DNA of 51,187 nt from an uncultured Collinsella sp. (GTDB lineage: Bacteria; Actinomycetota; Coriobacteriia; Coriobacteriales; Coriobacteriaceae): contig CABUWD010000002.1 of NCBI GenBank assembly GCA_902495155.1, forward strand, positions 1 through 51,187, written 5' to 3'. The notes under the pieces are model-generated. The model made no database searches. It worked only from the letters and a program-made list of their open reading frames with translations, and was not told where the DNA came from. Position numbers and translations under genes: made by a program. Shown here piece by piece: positions 44,141-51,187 of the stretch (the first letter of the stretch is position 1; each line of letters opens with the position of its first letter).

Positions 44141-45445
44141 ATGGATAACCTTGCCAAACCCACGAACCGAGCGCTGTTTTTGGTCAGCGTTGCCGTGACC
44201 GGCGCACTCGCGGGTGCCGCAGTCTGGCTGTTCTTTTTTGCGATGGAGCACGGTATCGACTATCTATGGACAGAGATTCCGCACGCGCTGGGCGTCGCTT
44301 CGCCCGAGCTCGCCAGCGGCCCGTTCGGTTTTCTGCCGTACCCGTTTTTTGTCTGCCTGCTGGGCGGCCTGTTAATCGGTCTGTACGAAAAGATGACAGG
44401 CACCAAGACCGATGACCTCAACCAGGTGATGGCTAAGGTCAAGCAAGACGGGCGCTACCCGTACGACAACCTGGGCAAGCTTTCGCTCGTGGCATTGCTG
44501 CCGCTGCTGTTTGGCGGAAGTATTGGACCGGAGGCCGGCCTGACCGGCGTTATCGCTGGTCTGTGCAGCTGGGTCGGCGACCGCATGCGTCGCTTTGGCG
44601 CCGAGTTTAGGGAGCTCACGCTGCTGGGCACCCAGGCTGCCCTGACGGCGCTCTTTACCGCGCCCGTCTTTGGCTTTGTGGCGCCGCTCGCCGGTAGCGC
44701 CGACGGCCAGGGCGAAGGCGCCGACGATGAGTCCGCATCCGGCGAGATCACCATCAAGCTGCCCAAGGCGCAAAAGACGGTGGTCTATGGCATTGCGATT
44801 GCCGGCGGTCTGGGCACCTACCTGCTGCTTGGCCAGCTTGTGGGCGGCGGCATGGGCATGCCCAGGTTCGAGTCCGCCGAGGTGGGCAACCTGGAACTTG
44901 TCTGGCTCATTCCGCTGGCGTTGGTCGGCACAGTCTGCGGCTGGCTGTACTTTGTCTCCGAGCATGCAAGCGAGGCACTGTCCCATGCAATAGGGGAGCG
45001 TCCTGTCGTCAAGGCCATGCTGGCCGGTCTGGCGCTCGCCATCTGCGGTACGGTCCTGCCCTACACCATGTTTGCCGGCGAGACCCAGGCCGACGTGCTC
45101 ATGGAAACCTATCTGACCATTCCCGCCGGCGTGCTTATCGCGACCGGTCTTGTTAAGGCCATGCTGACGCCCGCCCTCATCAACCTTGGTTGGCGCGGCG
45201 GCCACTTCTTCCCGGTTATCTTCTCGGGTGTGAGCCTGGGCTATGGCCTTGCCATCCTCATCGGTGCCGATCCGGTCTTTTGCGTCGCCGTCTGCACGGC
45301 ATCGACGATGGGCGCCGTCATGCGCCAGCCTGTCATGGTTGTGGGCCTGCTGCTCATGTGCTTCCCGCTCAAGGGCATCGTCTGCATGATCATCGCCGCC
45401 GTTATCGCCGCCGGCATTCCGCTGCCCAAGCCGCTGCGCAAGTAG
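44141..45445 (+). CDS. ClC-family chloride channel or antiporter
   Basis: The 434-residue protein has about ten membrane helices and ClC family motifs. These include LFGGSIGPEAGLTG (near 123-136), corresponding to the GxxxP gating loop, and NLGWRGGHFFPVIFSG (near 347-362), corresponding to the GxFxP region. The usual GREGP is GSIGP here, a form seen in the divergent prokaryotic ClC group. An acidic loop (GQGEGADDESASGE) interrupts the middle. I see no CBS domains. It would move chloride, or fluoride or other anions in some members, across the membrane; the ion cannot be told. It is monocistronic. Confidence 0.88.
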   Translation: MDNLAKPTNRALFLVSVAVTGALAGAAVWLFFFAMEHGIDYLWTEIPHALGVASPELASGPFGFLPYPFFVCLLGGLLIGLYEKMTGTKTDDLNQVMAKVKQDGRYPYDNLGKLSLVALLPLLFGGSIGPEAGLTGVIAGLCSWVGDRMRRFGAEFRELTLLGTQAALTALFTAPVFGFVAPLAGSADGQGEGADDESASGEITIKLPKAQKTVVYGIAIAGGLGTYLLLGQLVGGGMGMPRFESAEVGNLELVWLIPLALVGTVCGWLYFVSEHASEALSHAIGERPVVKAMLAGLALAICGTVLPYTMFAGETQADVLMETYLTIPAGVLIATGLVKAMLTPALINLGWRGGHFFPVIFSGVSLGYGLAILIGADPVFCVAVCTASTMGAVMRQPVMVVGLLLMCFPLKGIVCMIIAAVIAAGIPLPKPLRK

Positions 45446-45530
45446 CACGGTAGCACACGCTGGGGATATGCCATTTGTCACGGATTTGCGGGGGGGCGAT
45501 CGCGTCCTTCGTGGATTGAGACTCGCGTGG

Positions 45531-46229
45531 CTACAGGTCGCGTACTCGATAGACCTTGGTGCTGACGGTGTAGCTGATTGCACATAGCGCGAGAGCCAGC
45601 GCGGCGATGCCTGCGCACAGACAGCCCAGAACGGAAGGATCGGGATTCGCTCCGGCAATCGACATAAGCCAGTTGCTAATGGGGTTGGAGGAGCTCAGCG
45701 TGGCCATGGCAAGGCACCCGAGCATGGCAAACAGGCCAACGGATAGGCGCAGCGCCTCCATGTGTCCAAATCGAAAGAACAGCGGCTGCGCCAAAAACAC
45801 CATCATGAGGGAGATGAGCATCGATGCTGCCGAGGCGATTGCGATTTCAAAGGCCGTCTGTCCCGTCGAAGGAATGCCCGCGCTGTTGAAGAGCGGGATG
45901 GCGACGATACTCAAAAGCGTAGCTGCACATGCCATGACGGCGGAGAAGGCAATAACGCTCAGGTAGCGTGCGCAGATGATGTCTTTGCGCGAGAAGGGCA
46001 GCGTTGCGCGATAGCGTTCCCATCCGTTTTGATTGTCGTAACCGGCCAGTGAGTTCATGAATAGGATGGGCGACATGGCACTGACGGCGCAGGCGCCGGC
46101 GCTCATGCCGGAGTCGCCGCCCGACGTGTTGGCGAGCGTCAGCACAACGAATATGAACAGGCCGACGCCCGCGATGCTCGGGATGAGCGTGCGAACGATG
46201 GCGAGCTCGGACATAAAGGCGCGTTTCAT
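45531..46229 (-). CDS. ABC-2-type transporter permease
   Basis: The 232-residue protein has six hydrophobic segments. SFSFGYDN-type motifs are absent, but LAGYDNQNGWERYRATLPFSRKDIICARYL (quoted by parts GYDNQNGWERY and LPFSRKDIICARYL) is the characteristic cytoplasmic loop of ABC-2 permeases found next to GntR regulators. It is the third gene of a GntR-ATPase-permease operon, its ATG overlapping the ATPase stop (ATGA). The substrate is unknown; YtrA-type operons often respond to cell-wall-active antibiotics. Confidence 0.85.
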   Translation of the reverse strand: MKRAFMSELAIVRTLIPSIAGVGLFIFVVLTLANTSGGDSGMSAGACAVSAMSPILFMNSLAGYDNQNGWERYRATLPFSRKDIICARYLSVIAFSAVMACAATLLSIVAIPLFNSAGIPSTGQTAFEIAIASAASMLISLMMVFLAQPLFFRFGHMEALRLSVGLFAMLGCLAMATLSSSNPISNWLMSIAGANPDPSVLGCLCAGIAALALALCAISYTVSTKVYRVRDL

Positions 46230-47107
46230 TTCGAAGCCCCTTTCAGCATGAGGCGCAGATAGTCATCAATGGTTGCCCGATCGCAGGGAATCTCGGGGAA
46301 GGCCTCGAGCGTTTCGCGACGGTTGGGCACGAGCACGTCCACGCTATAGGCGTGGTGGACGGCACGGGCGCCTTCGACGCAAGCCATAAGCTCGGCGGCC
46401 TGCGCTTGGGTACAGTGGGCGATGCCAGCGCGGTCGGTAATATCCTCACGCGGCAGGTCAAAAATAATCGAGCCATTATCGATGCAGATGACGCGATCGG
46501 CGGTGCGATCGAGGTCGGACGTAATGTGACTCGAGAGCAGCACGCTGCGCTGACCGTCGGCGACAAAGACAAGCAGCTCATCAAGCAGTTCCTCGCGTGC
46601 CATGGGATCGAGGCCCGCGGTGGCTTCGTCCAAAACGAGCAGCTTGGCATTGTGGCTGAGCGCGCAGGCAAGCTGCAGCTTCATGCCCATGCCGCGGGAG
46701 AGGTCCTTGACCTTTGTCTTGGAATCGAGGCCAAATCGGTTGATGAGGCCGGCGAAGGCGTCGTGGCCCCAGGTGGGGTATGCCGGGCTTACGAGTGCTT
46801 CGACTTCGGTCACCTTGAGTGTGGAAGGGAAAGGACACGTGTCCAGCACGAGGCCGACACGAGTGCGCAAACAGCGCTGCGCTTCATCGGGCGCGTCGGC
46901 GCCACAGCGCTGCCCAAACAGGTGCACCTCGCCGGCATCGAGCTTTATAAGCCCAAGCGCGGCGCGAATGGTCGTCGTCTTGCCGGCGCCATTTGCGCCC
47001 ACAAAGCCAGCGATCTGGCCGGGCTCCACGGCAAGCGTGACGTCGCGCAGTGAAAAACGGTCGCTCACACGGCGTGATGCACCTTTGAGTTCTAGCAAAT
47101 TGTGCAT
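46226..47107 (-). CDS. ABC transporter ATPase of a GntR-linked exporter
   Basis: The 293-residue protein has Walker A GANGAGKTT (near 38-46), the Q-loop region LVLDTCPFP, a signature LSRGMGMKLQLA (near 136), which replaces the canonical LSGGQ, Walker B LLVLDEATAGLD and the H-loop LLSSHI. A C-terminal extension of about 80 residues follows, as is usual for drug-export ATPases. It energises the permease encoded by the overlapping next gene. It is 23 bp after the GntR gene, so the three form one operon. Confidence 0.9.
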   Translation of the reverse strand: MHNLLELKGASRRVSDRFSLRDVTLAVEPGQIAGFVGANGAGKTTTIRAALGLIKLDAGEVHLFGQRCGADAPDEAQRCLRTRVGLVLDTCPFPSTLKVTEVEALVSPAYPTWGHDAFAGLINRFGLDSKTKVKDLSRGMGMKLQLACALSHNAKLLVLDEATAGLDPMAREELLDELLVFVADGQRSVLLSSHITSDLDRTADRVICIDNGSIIFDLPREDITDRAGIAHCTQAQAAELMACVEGARAVHHAYSVDVLVPNRRETLEAFPEIPCDRATIDDYLRLMLKGASK

Positions 47108-47130
47108 GGTATAGCCTTTCTTGCAGATGG

Positions 47131-47511
47131 CTACTGCATGGTTTCGGGGGCTACCAGGTCGAGCATCTCGTGCAGTTTGTCGCGCGTGACGCCCAGGGTT
47201 TCGGCTTGGCTCGCCGCTTTCGAAAGCAGCTCTTCGATATGGCAGAGCTGGTTTTCGCGAAAAAGCTCCTGGTTGCCCTCGGCGACAAAACAGCCCTTGC
47301 CCTGCACGGTGCAGATAAAGCCGAGCTGCTCCAGATCGGCGTAGGCGCGCTTAGTGGTGATGACGCTCACGCCAAGATCGCTCGCGAGTGCACGGATGCT
47401 GGGGAGTTTGGCTCCCGCAGCGAGCGTGCCCGATAAGATCTGAGCTTTGACTTGCGAGGTTATCTGCTCGTAAATGGGCTTGTCGCTCGAATTGGATAGG
47501 ATGATGTCCAC
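47131..47511 (-). CDS. GntR-family regulator, YtrA type
   Basis: The start is GTG 47511, five bases after AAGGAG. The 126-residue protein has an N-terminal winged helix (KPIYEQITSQVKAQILSGTL, AGAKLPSIRALASDLGVSVI, TTKRAYADLEQLGFI). Its C-terminal helix of only about 45 residues is the short effector region of the YtrA subfamily. Such regulators repress their own ABC operon. The promoter carries inverted GTGTATATA/TATATACAC, a suitable operator. It is the first gene of the operon with the ATPase and permease. Confidence 0.9.
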   Translation of the reverse strand: MDIILSNSSDKPIYEQITSQVKAQILSGTLAAGAKLPSIRALASDLGVSVITTKRAYADLEQLGFICTVQGKGCFVAEGNQELFRENQLCHIEELLSKAASQAETLGVTRDKLHEMLDLVAPETMQ

Positions 47512-47533
47512 AGCGGCTCCTTAGCTGATGGGC

Positions 47534-47572
47534 TACACGTGTATATAACCGGTAATCACAGTATATATACAC
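47534..47572. promoter_or_regulatory. GntR/YtrA-type operator and promoter
   Basis: GTGTATATA (47539-47547) and TATATACAC (47564-47572) are perfect 9-bp inverted arms. TACACGTGTA (47534-47543) is a further perfect palindrome overlapping the left arm. This lies 23-61 bp before the GntR start. GTGTA...TACAC is the half-site form of YtrA-type operators. Confidence 0.65.
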
Positions 47573-47637
47573 TATGCACAGTTATGCAAGAGCTAAATGT
47601 GGAATAGCCCACCGGCGCCGCGCTTGCCCCAAAACAA

Positions 47638-47852
47638 TCTCAATCTGTAACAGTAAGAGTCGATTTGCGTGGCTAGATGTTACAGAACGAGACATTGGCT
47701 GCCTGCCTTTCCGTTTATCTCGATTTGTAACAGCTAGACCCAATTTGGACGGCCAGATGTTACAGATTGAGATTGTGTCGGTGGGCAAGTTTGTTTGTCT
47801 CAATCTGTAACAGATGGGGGGCCAAATAAGCTCTGCTTGTTACAGATTGAGA
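47638..47852. repeat. Array of six 15-bp sites in alternating orientation, exact 40-bp period
   Basis: Forward sites start at 47638, 47718 and 47798; reverse-complement sites start at 47678, 47758 and 47838. The consensus is TCTCAATCTGTAACA; the last site pair is perfect and the others differ at one or two positions. Every gap is exactly 25 nt, so the array is three 55-nt hairpins repeating every 80 bp. Hairpin loops share CCAAAT/TCT traces (in reverse for the first two), whereas the spacers between hairpins do not match. No site fits the phase at 47598 or 47878. It fills the gap between gntR and prfC. It is not a classical CRISPR because orientation alternates and no cas gene is present. Confidence 0.9.
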
Positions 47853-47944
47853 CAGTCTGCTGCAGAATACTTCCGATAACTAGCCGTTCACGTTCTGACT
47901 GATGAATTTGTCCTGATAGGTGCCCTATGGCGGGATTTCGCGGC

Positions 47945-47950
47945 TACAAT
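47945..47950 (+). promoter_or_regulatory. -10 box of prfC
   Basis: TACAAT lies 48 bp before the prfC start in a CGGCTACAATAG context. A convincing -35 is not seen; the array above ends 93 bp upstream. Confidence 0.4.
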
Positions 47951-47997
47951 AGTGCGGTTACATCGACGTAATGCACTCAATGCAAGAAAGGATCCGC

Positions 47998-49611
47998 ATG
48001 GCAAGCCTGTCGGATGAAATCTCGTCGCGCCGCACATTCGCGATCATCAGCCACCCGGACGCCGGTAAGACCACACTTACCGAGAAGCTGCTGCTCTATA
48101 CCGGCAGCATCCAGACTGCCGGCTCGGTCAAGGGCAAGAGCTCGGCCAAGCATGCCGTCTCGGACTGGATGGACATCGAGAAGGAGCGCGGTATTTCCGT
48201 TACCTCCTCGGTGCTGCAGTTCACCTACAACGGCGCCTGCGTCAACATCCTCGATACCCCCGGTCACCAGGACTTCTCGGAGGATACCTACCGTACCCTT
48301 ATGGCCGCCGACGCCGCGGTCATGGTCATCGACGGCGCCAAGGGCGTCGAGGCCCAGACCAAAAAGCTCTTTAAGGTCTGTACGCTGCGCCATATTCCCA
48401 TCTTCACCTTTGTGAACAAGCTCGACCACGAGGCTCGCGATCCGTTTGAGCTCATGGAAGAGATCGAGAACGTTCTGGGCATCAATACGTATCCCATGAA
48501 CTGGCCGATCGGCAGCGGCCGCAACTTCCGCGGCGTGTTCGATCGTCAGACCCGTCGCGTCATTGCCTTTGAGGGCGACGGCCACGCCAACGCCACCAAG
48601 AAGGTCGCCGAGGTCGAGGCCGAGCTGGGCGATCCTTCCATGGATGAACTCATCGGCGAGGAGAACCATAAGAACCTGATGGACGACATCGAGTTGCTCG
48701 ATGGCGCTGGCGACGAGCTCGACTTGGATGCCGTGGCCTGCGGCAAGCTGAGCCCGGCGTTCTTTGGCTCGGCGCTCACCAACTTTGGCGTGGAGCCCTT
48801 CCTCAAGGAGTTCCTGCGTCTGGCCCCGACGCCGCGCGCCTATACCGATACGCTCACCAGTGAGCCGGTCGATCCTTGCCGCGACGACTTTAGCGGCTTT
48901 GTGTTTAAGATTCAGGCCAACATGGACAAGAACCACCGTGACCGCATCGCCTTTGTGCGCATTTGCTCGGGCAAGTTCGAGCGCGGCATGGACGCCTTCC
49001 ACGTGCAGGGCAACCGCAAGCTCAAGCTTGCTACGGGCACGTCGATGATGGCCGACGACCGCGCCATCGTGGACGAGGCGTACGCGGGCGATATCGTGGG
49101 CCTGTTCGATCCGGGTATCTTTAGCATCGGCGACACCGTGTGCTCCGGCAAGCGCCACGTGCGGTATCCGCAAATCCCGACATTTGCCCCCGAGATGTTC
49201 GCTCGCATTACGCAGGTCGATACGCTCAAGCGCAAGCAGTTCGTTAAGGGTATGGAGGAGCTTGCCCAGGAGGGTGCCATCCAGATCTTCCGCGAGCTGG
49301 GCGCCGGCATGGAGAGCGTCATCGTGGGCGTGGTCGGCGTGCTGCAGTTTGAGGTGCTCGAGCGCCGTCTCAAGGCCGAGTACCGTGTTGAGGTCCGTCG
49401 CCAGCCGCTGCCCTATACGGACATTCGCTGGATCCAGAACGACCCCGATACCATCGATATCCCGGGCCTTTCGCTCACGCGCGACACGCTGCGCGTCGAG
49501 GACATGCGCGGCGGCAAGCTGCTGCTGTTTACGAGCCCGTGGAATGTGGACTGGGCAACCGACCACAACCCCGACCTTATCCTGTCGGAGTTTGGCAACG
49601 TGGCCTTTTAA
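47998..49611 (+). CDS. prfC: Peptide chain release factor 3
   Basis: The 537-residue protein from ATG 47998, behind AAAGGA, has the GTPase motifs SHPDAGKTTLTEK (G1), RGISVTSS (G2), DTPGHQDFSED (G3) and VNKLDHEARDP (G4). RF3 domains II and III follow (FKIQANMDKNHRDRIAFVRI; QVVGVLQFEVLERRLKAEY-like VGVVGVLQFEVLE). RF3 uses GTP to recycle RF1/RF2 from ribosomes after peptide release. Nine extra codons upstream (to 47971) lack a ribosome site. It is monocistronic. Confidence 0.95.
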   Translation: MASLSDEISSRRTFAIISHPDAGKTTLTEKLLLYTGSIQTAGSVKGKSSAKHAVSDWMDIEKERGISVTSSVLQFTYNGACVNILDTPGHQDFSEDTYRTLMAADAAVMVIDGAKGVEAQTKKLFKVCTLRHIPIFTFVNKLDHEARDPFELMEEIENVLGINTYPMNWPIGSGRNFRGVFDRQTRRVIAFEGDGHANATKKVAEVEAELGDPSMDELIGEENHKNLMDDIELLDGAGDELDLDAVACGKLSPAFFGSALTNFGVEPFLKEFLRLAPTPRAYTDTLTSEPVDPCRDDFSGFVFKIQANMDKNHRDRIAFVRICSGKFERGMDAFHVQGNRKLKLATGTSMMADDRAIVDEAYAGDIVGLFDPGIFSIGDTVCSGKRHVRYPQIPTFAPEMFARITQVDTLKRKQFVKGMEELAQEGAIQIFRELGAGMESVIVGVVGVLQFEVLERRLKAEYRVEVRRQPLPYTDIRWIQNDPDTIDIPGLSLTRDTLRVEDMRGGKLLLFTSPWNVDWATDHNPDLILSEFGNVAF

Positions 49612-49711
49612 CGCATCGGCGCGGTGGCCCTGCGGGGCTGCCGCGCCGGTTGCTTGCCTGATGCCGTGTGAGCGGCTATCATACCCACCGTCGTCTCAAG
49701 ACCGGGGCGTC

Positions 49712-49761
49712 CGAGCAGTTCGGGTCCGATATCCTGCTCGTTAAACCTAAAACCAAAGGAG
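49712..49761 (+). promoter_or_regulatory. Pseudoknot-like leader of the queuosine-precursor transporter gene
   Basis: CGAGCAG (49712-49718) and CTGCTCG (49734-49740) form a 7-bp stem with a 15-nt loop containing GGGTCC. An A-rich tail follows with ACC twice (49745-49747, 49752-49754), then AAAGGAG (49755-49761) six bases before the ATG. A stem-loop with an A-rich tail that can pair back into the loop and run into the ribosome site is the general plan of preQ1-I riboswitches. The core consensus is not a clear match, so this is a candidate only. Confidence 0.3.
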
Positions 49762-49767
49762 TACATA

Positions 49768-50490
49768 ATGATCAAGAAGGTCATGGAGGACTACAAGGTC
49801 CTGTTGCGGAGCATTCCCGCGGCAACGGTTTCGCTGTTTTTCGTGAGCGTCATCATGATGAACCTGCTGGCCAACAAAGAGCTTATCAGCTTGCCGTATC
49901 TGGCACTCGATTGCGGCTTTGTGGTGAGCTGGGTTTCGTTTTTGTGTCAGGACATGATTTGCAAGCGCTTTGGCGCCAAGGCATCCATCAAAATCTCTAT
50001 CCTCGCGCTGCTGGTCAATCTGGCCGTGAGTCTGTGCTTTTGGGCATGCTCGCTCACGCCCGGCATGTGGGGCGCTTACTACGACACGGGCATGATCGAG
50101 GTCAACACCGCTCTTAACGCCACCATCGGCGGCACCTGGTACGTGGTGCTGGGCTCTTCGCTGGCAATGCTCGTTTCTGCCGTAGTTAACTCTACGCTCA
50201 ACCAGTCGCTCGGCCGCATGCTCAAAAAGAATAACTTCGCGAGCTTTGCCTTCCGCTCCTATGTGTCTACGGGCGTTGGCCAGTTTATCGACAACCTGGT
50301 CTTTGCCATTGTGGTAAGCCACACGTTCTTTGGCTGGACGTGGGCACAGGTCCTTATGTGCTCGCTGACCGGCGCTGTTGCCGAGCTGCTGTGCGAGGTC
50401 TTCCTGAGCCCCGTGGGCTACAAGGTCGTGCGTGGCTGGGAGCGTGAGAATGTGGGCGCCGAGTACCTCGAGCGCCACGCAACCGCCTAA
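49768..50490 (+). CDS. VUT/YhhQ-family queuosine-precursor transporter
   Basis: The 240-residue protein has six hydrophobic segments and VUT-family features: MMNLLANKELISLPYLALDCGFVVSWVSF, quoted by the parts NLLANKELI and LDCGFVVSWVSFL, and the motif CQDMICKRFGAKASIKI. It also has FRSYVSTGVGQFIDNLVF, the region with conserved Gln and Asp found in queuosine salvage carriers. YhhQ/QueT-like proteins import preQ0 or preQ1 for tRNA queuosine. It has a strong AAAGGAG and a structured leader. The next gene follows after nine bases. Confidence 0.85.
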   Translation: MIKKVMEDYKVLLRSIPAATVSLFFVSVIMMNLLANKELISLPYLALDCGFVVSWVSFLCQDMICKRFGAKASIKISILALLVNLAVSLCFWACSLTPGMWGAYYDTGMIEVNTALNATIGGTWYVVLGSSLAMLVSAVVNSTLNQSLGRMLKKNNFASFAFRSYVSTGVGQFIDNLVFAIVVSHTFFGWTWAQVLMCSLTGAVAELLCEVFLSPVGYKVVRGWERENVGAEYLERHATA

Positions 50491-50499
50491 GGAGCAAGT

Positions 50500-51180
50500 A
50501 TGCGGGTTTTGATCACGGGCGCTTCGGGCGGTATCGGAGCAGCGTGCGTGCAGCGCTTTTTGGACGAGGGCCACGAGGTCGTGGGCTTTGATCTGCTGCC
50601 GGCGGCGATCAAACACGAGCGCTACCGCCATCTGATCGTTGATGTCCGCGAGCCGGACTCGTTTCCAGGCGACCTTGAGCCTCAGGTAATCGTGAACGTT
50701 GCCGGTACGCAGGATTCGGCCGACGACATCGCTGCCAACCTGTGTGGCACCATCAACGTGACCGAGCGTTACGCCTTTGTGGGGGAGGGGCTTGCCGCCA
50801 AGCCGGCGCCGGCTATCAGATCCGTGGTCAATGTGGGGTCGGCGAGCGGGCATACGGGATCGGAGTTTCCCGCCTATGCCGCCAGCAAGGGTGGCGTTAT
50901 CGCCTACACCAAGAACCTTGCAAACCGTCTGGCGCCGCAGGCCATTGCCAACAGTGTGGACCCGGGTGGCGTTATCACGCCGCTCAACCGTTGTGTGATG
51001 GAAGACGAACACCTGTGGAGCCAGATTATGGAGCTCACGCCGCTTAAGCGCTGGGCCACTGCCCAAGAGATCGCCGAGTGGATCTACTTTGTGGGCGTGA
51101 CTAACCGGTTTATGACCGGACAGAGCCTGCTCATTGACGGTGGCGAGGCTGGCCGCACACAATTTATCTGGCCCGAGTAG
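50500..51180 (+). CDS. Short-chain dehydrogenase/reductase
   Basis: The 226-residue protein has the SDR cofactor motif TGASGGIGAAC (6-16), NVAGTQDS, a Ser in NVGSASGHTG and the catalytic YAASK. PGGVITPLN and the C-terminal MTGQSLLIDGG are standard. At 226 residues it is slightly short, with no second subunit domain. It reduces or oxidises a carbonyl/hydroxyl with NAD(P). It follows the transporter by nine bases with AAGGAG, so the two form an operon, though I see no reason in the sequence to link it to queuosine. The stop is at the edge of the window. Confidence 0.87.
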   Translation: MRVLITGASGGIGAACVQRFLDEGHEVVGFDLLPAAIKHERYRHLIVDVREPDSFPGDLEPQVIVNVAGTQDSADDIAANLCGTINVTERYAFVGEGLAAKPAPAIRSVVNVGSASGHTGSEFPAYAASKGGVIAYTKNLANRLAPQAIANSVDPGGVITPLNRCVMEDEHLWSQIMELTPLKRWATAQEIAEWIYFVGVTNRFMTGQSLLIDGGEAGRTQFIWPE

Positions 51181-51187
51181 AAAACGC

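Noticed and set aside
47574..47810. Open frames running through the alternating-site array
   Set aside because: They exist on both strands only because the repeats lack stops; no ribosome site and no recognisable protein.
47638..47852. Classical CRISPR array
   Set aside because: Spacing is CRISPR-like in regularity, but the 15-bp repeat alternates in orientation, is too short, and no cas gene is present.
47638..47852. Integron attC cassette array
   Set aside because: No gene cassettes between the hairpins, no integrase, and the RYYYAAC-type core was not seen at the ends.
47977..49566. Minus-strand frame of 529 codons opposite prfC
   Set aside because: Shadow of a secure prfC reading; composition is His/Ala/Val-rich with no motif.
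49747..51162. Minus-strand frame of 471 codons opposite the transporter and dehydrogenase
   Set aside because: It spans two convincing plus-strand genes with good ribosome sites and shows no family motif.

Overview
The window looks like chromosomal DNA of a high-GC Gram-positive gut anaerobe of the class Coriobacteriia, most likely Collinsella or a close relative. The reasons are a second topoisomerase pair (ParE/ParC) under a LexA-type SOS box, an LAxTG-type sortase anchor, a CD1871A-like CxxC mini-protein with a FixG-like ferredoxin and a TlpA-like lipoprotein, GTG/TTG starts, and short GGGAC/GTCCC hairpins between genes. This placement is inference; there is no rRNA or other marker here. 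No tRNA, rRNA, insertion sequence, prophage or classical CRISPR array was seen.

Layout. 1-2.1 kb is a decayed accessory patch: TetR and HsdS remnants abutting each other, a probable type III toxin (ToxN/AbiQ type) with a structured upstream segment, then broken GyrI-like and AAA-ATPase genes. 2.1-6.3 kb is a carbonyl-reduction cluster (YqhD-like alcohol dehydrogenase, two aldo/keto reductases) with a divergent LysR regulator. 6.5-9.7 kb is a MerR-controlled set (carboxymuconolactone decarboxylase-cupin, alpha/beta hydrolase, iron-sulfur-flavoprotein-like reductase). 9.8-11.1 kb is an intact AAA/DUF4143 ATPase. 11.2-15.5 kb is parE-parC. 15.8-16.6 kb is a small HTH regulator plus membrane protein. 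16.7-22.3 kb is a giant Tat-exported surface protein, whose cell-wall anchor is out of frame, and an adjacent LuxR regulator. 22.5-26.5 kb is a two-component system divergent from a membrane redox operon. 26.7-30 kb is a MacB-like fused ABC transporter.

30-32.9 kb holds dispersed repeats around a membrane-protein gene, then a dihydrouridine synthase. 32.9-36.2 kb has glutaredoxin, an HTH-zinc ribbon-TipAS regulator, a TrmO-like tRNA methyltransferase with an apparently leaderless promoter, and a PatB-like C-S lyase. 36.4-42.8 kb carries two hybrid histidine kinases coupled to solute-binding sensors, with no DNA-binding partner nearby. 43-45.4 kb has a K+-channel-like protein, a LOG-family hydrolase and a ClC channel. 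45.5-47.5 kb is a GntR (YtrA-like)/ABC operon. 47.64-47.85 kb is the most unusual structure: six copies of a 15-bp site in alternating orientation at an exact 40-bp period. 48-51.2 kb has prfC, a queuosine-precursor-type transporter with a pseudoknot-like leader, and a short-chain dehydrogenase.

The genes suggest a chromosome dealing with carbonyl and redox stress and sensing extracytoplasmic solutes, with a few mobile or defence relics at the left edge. All product calls are from reading translated sequence and motifs; no database search was run.
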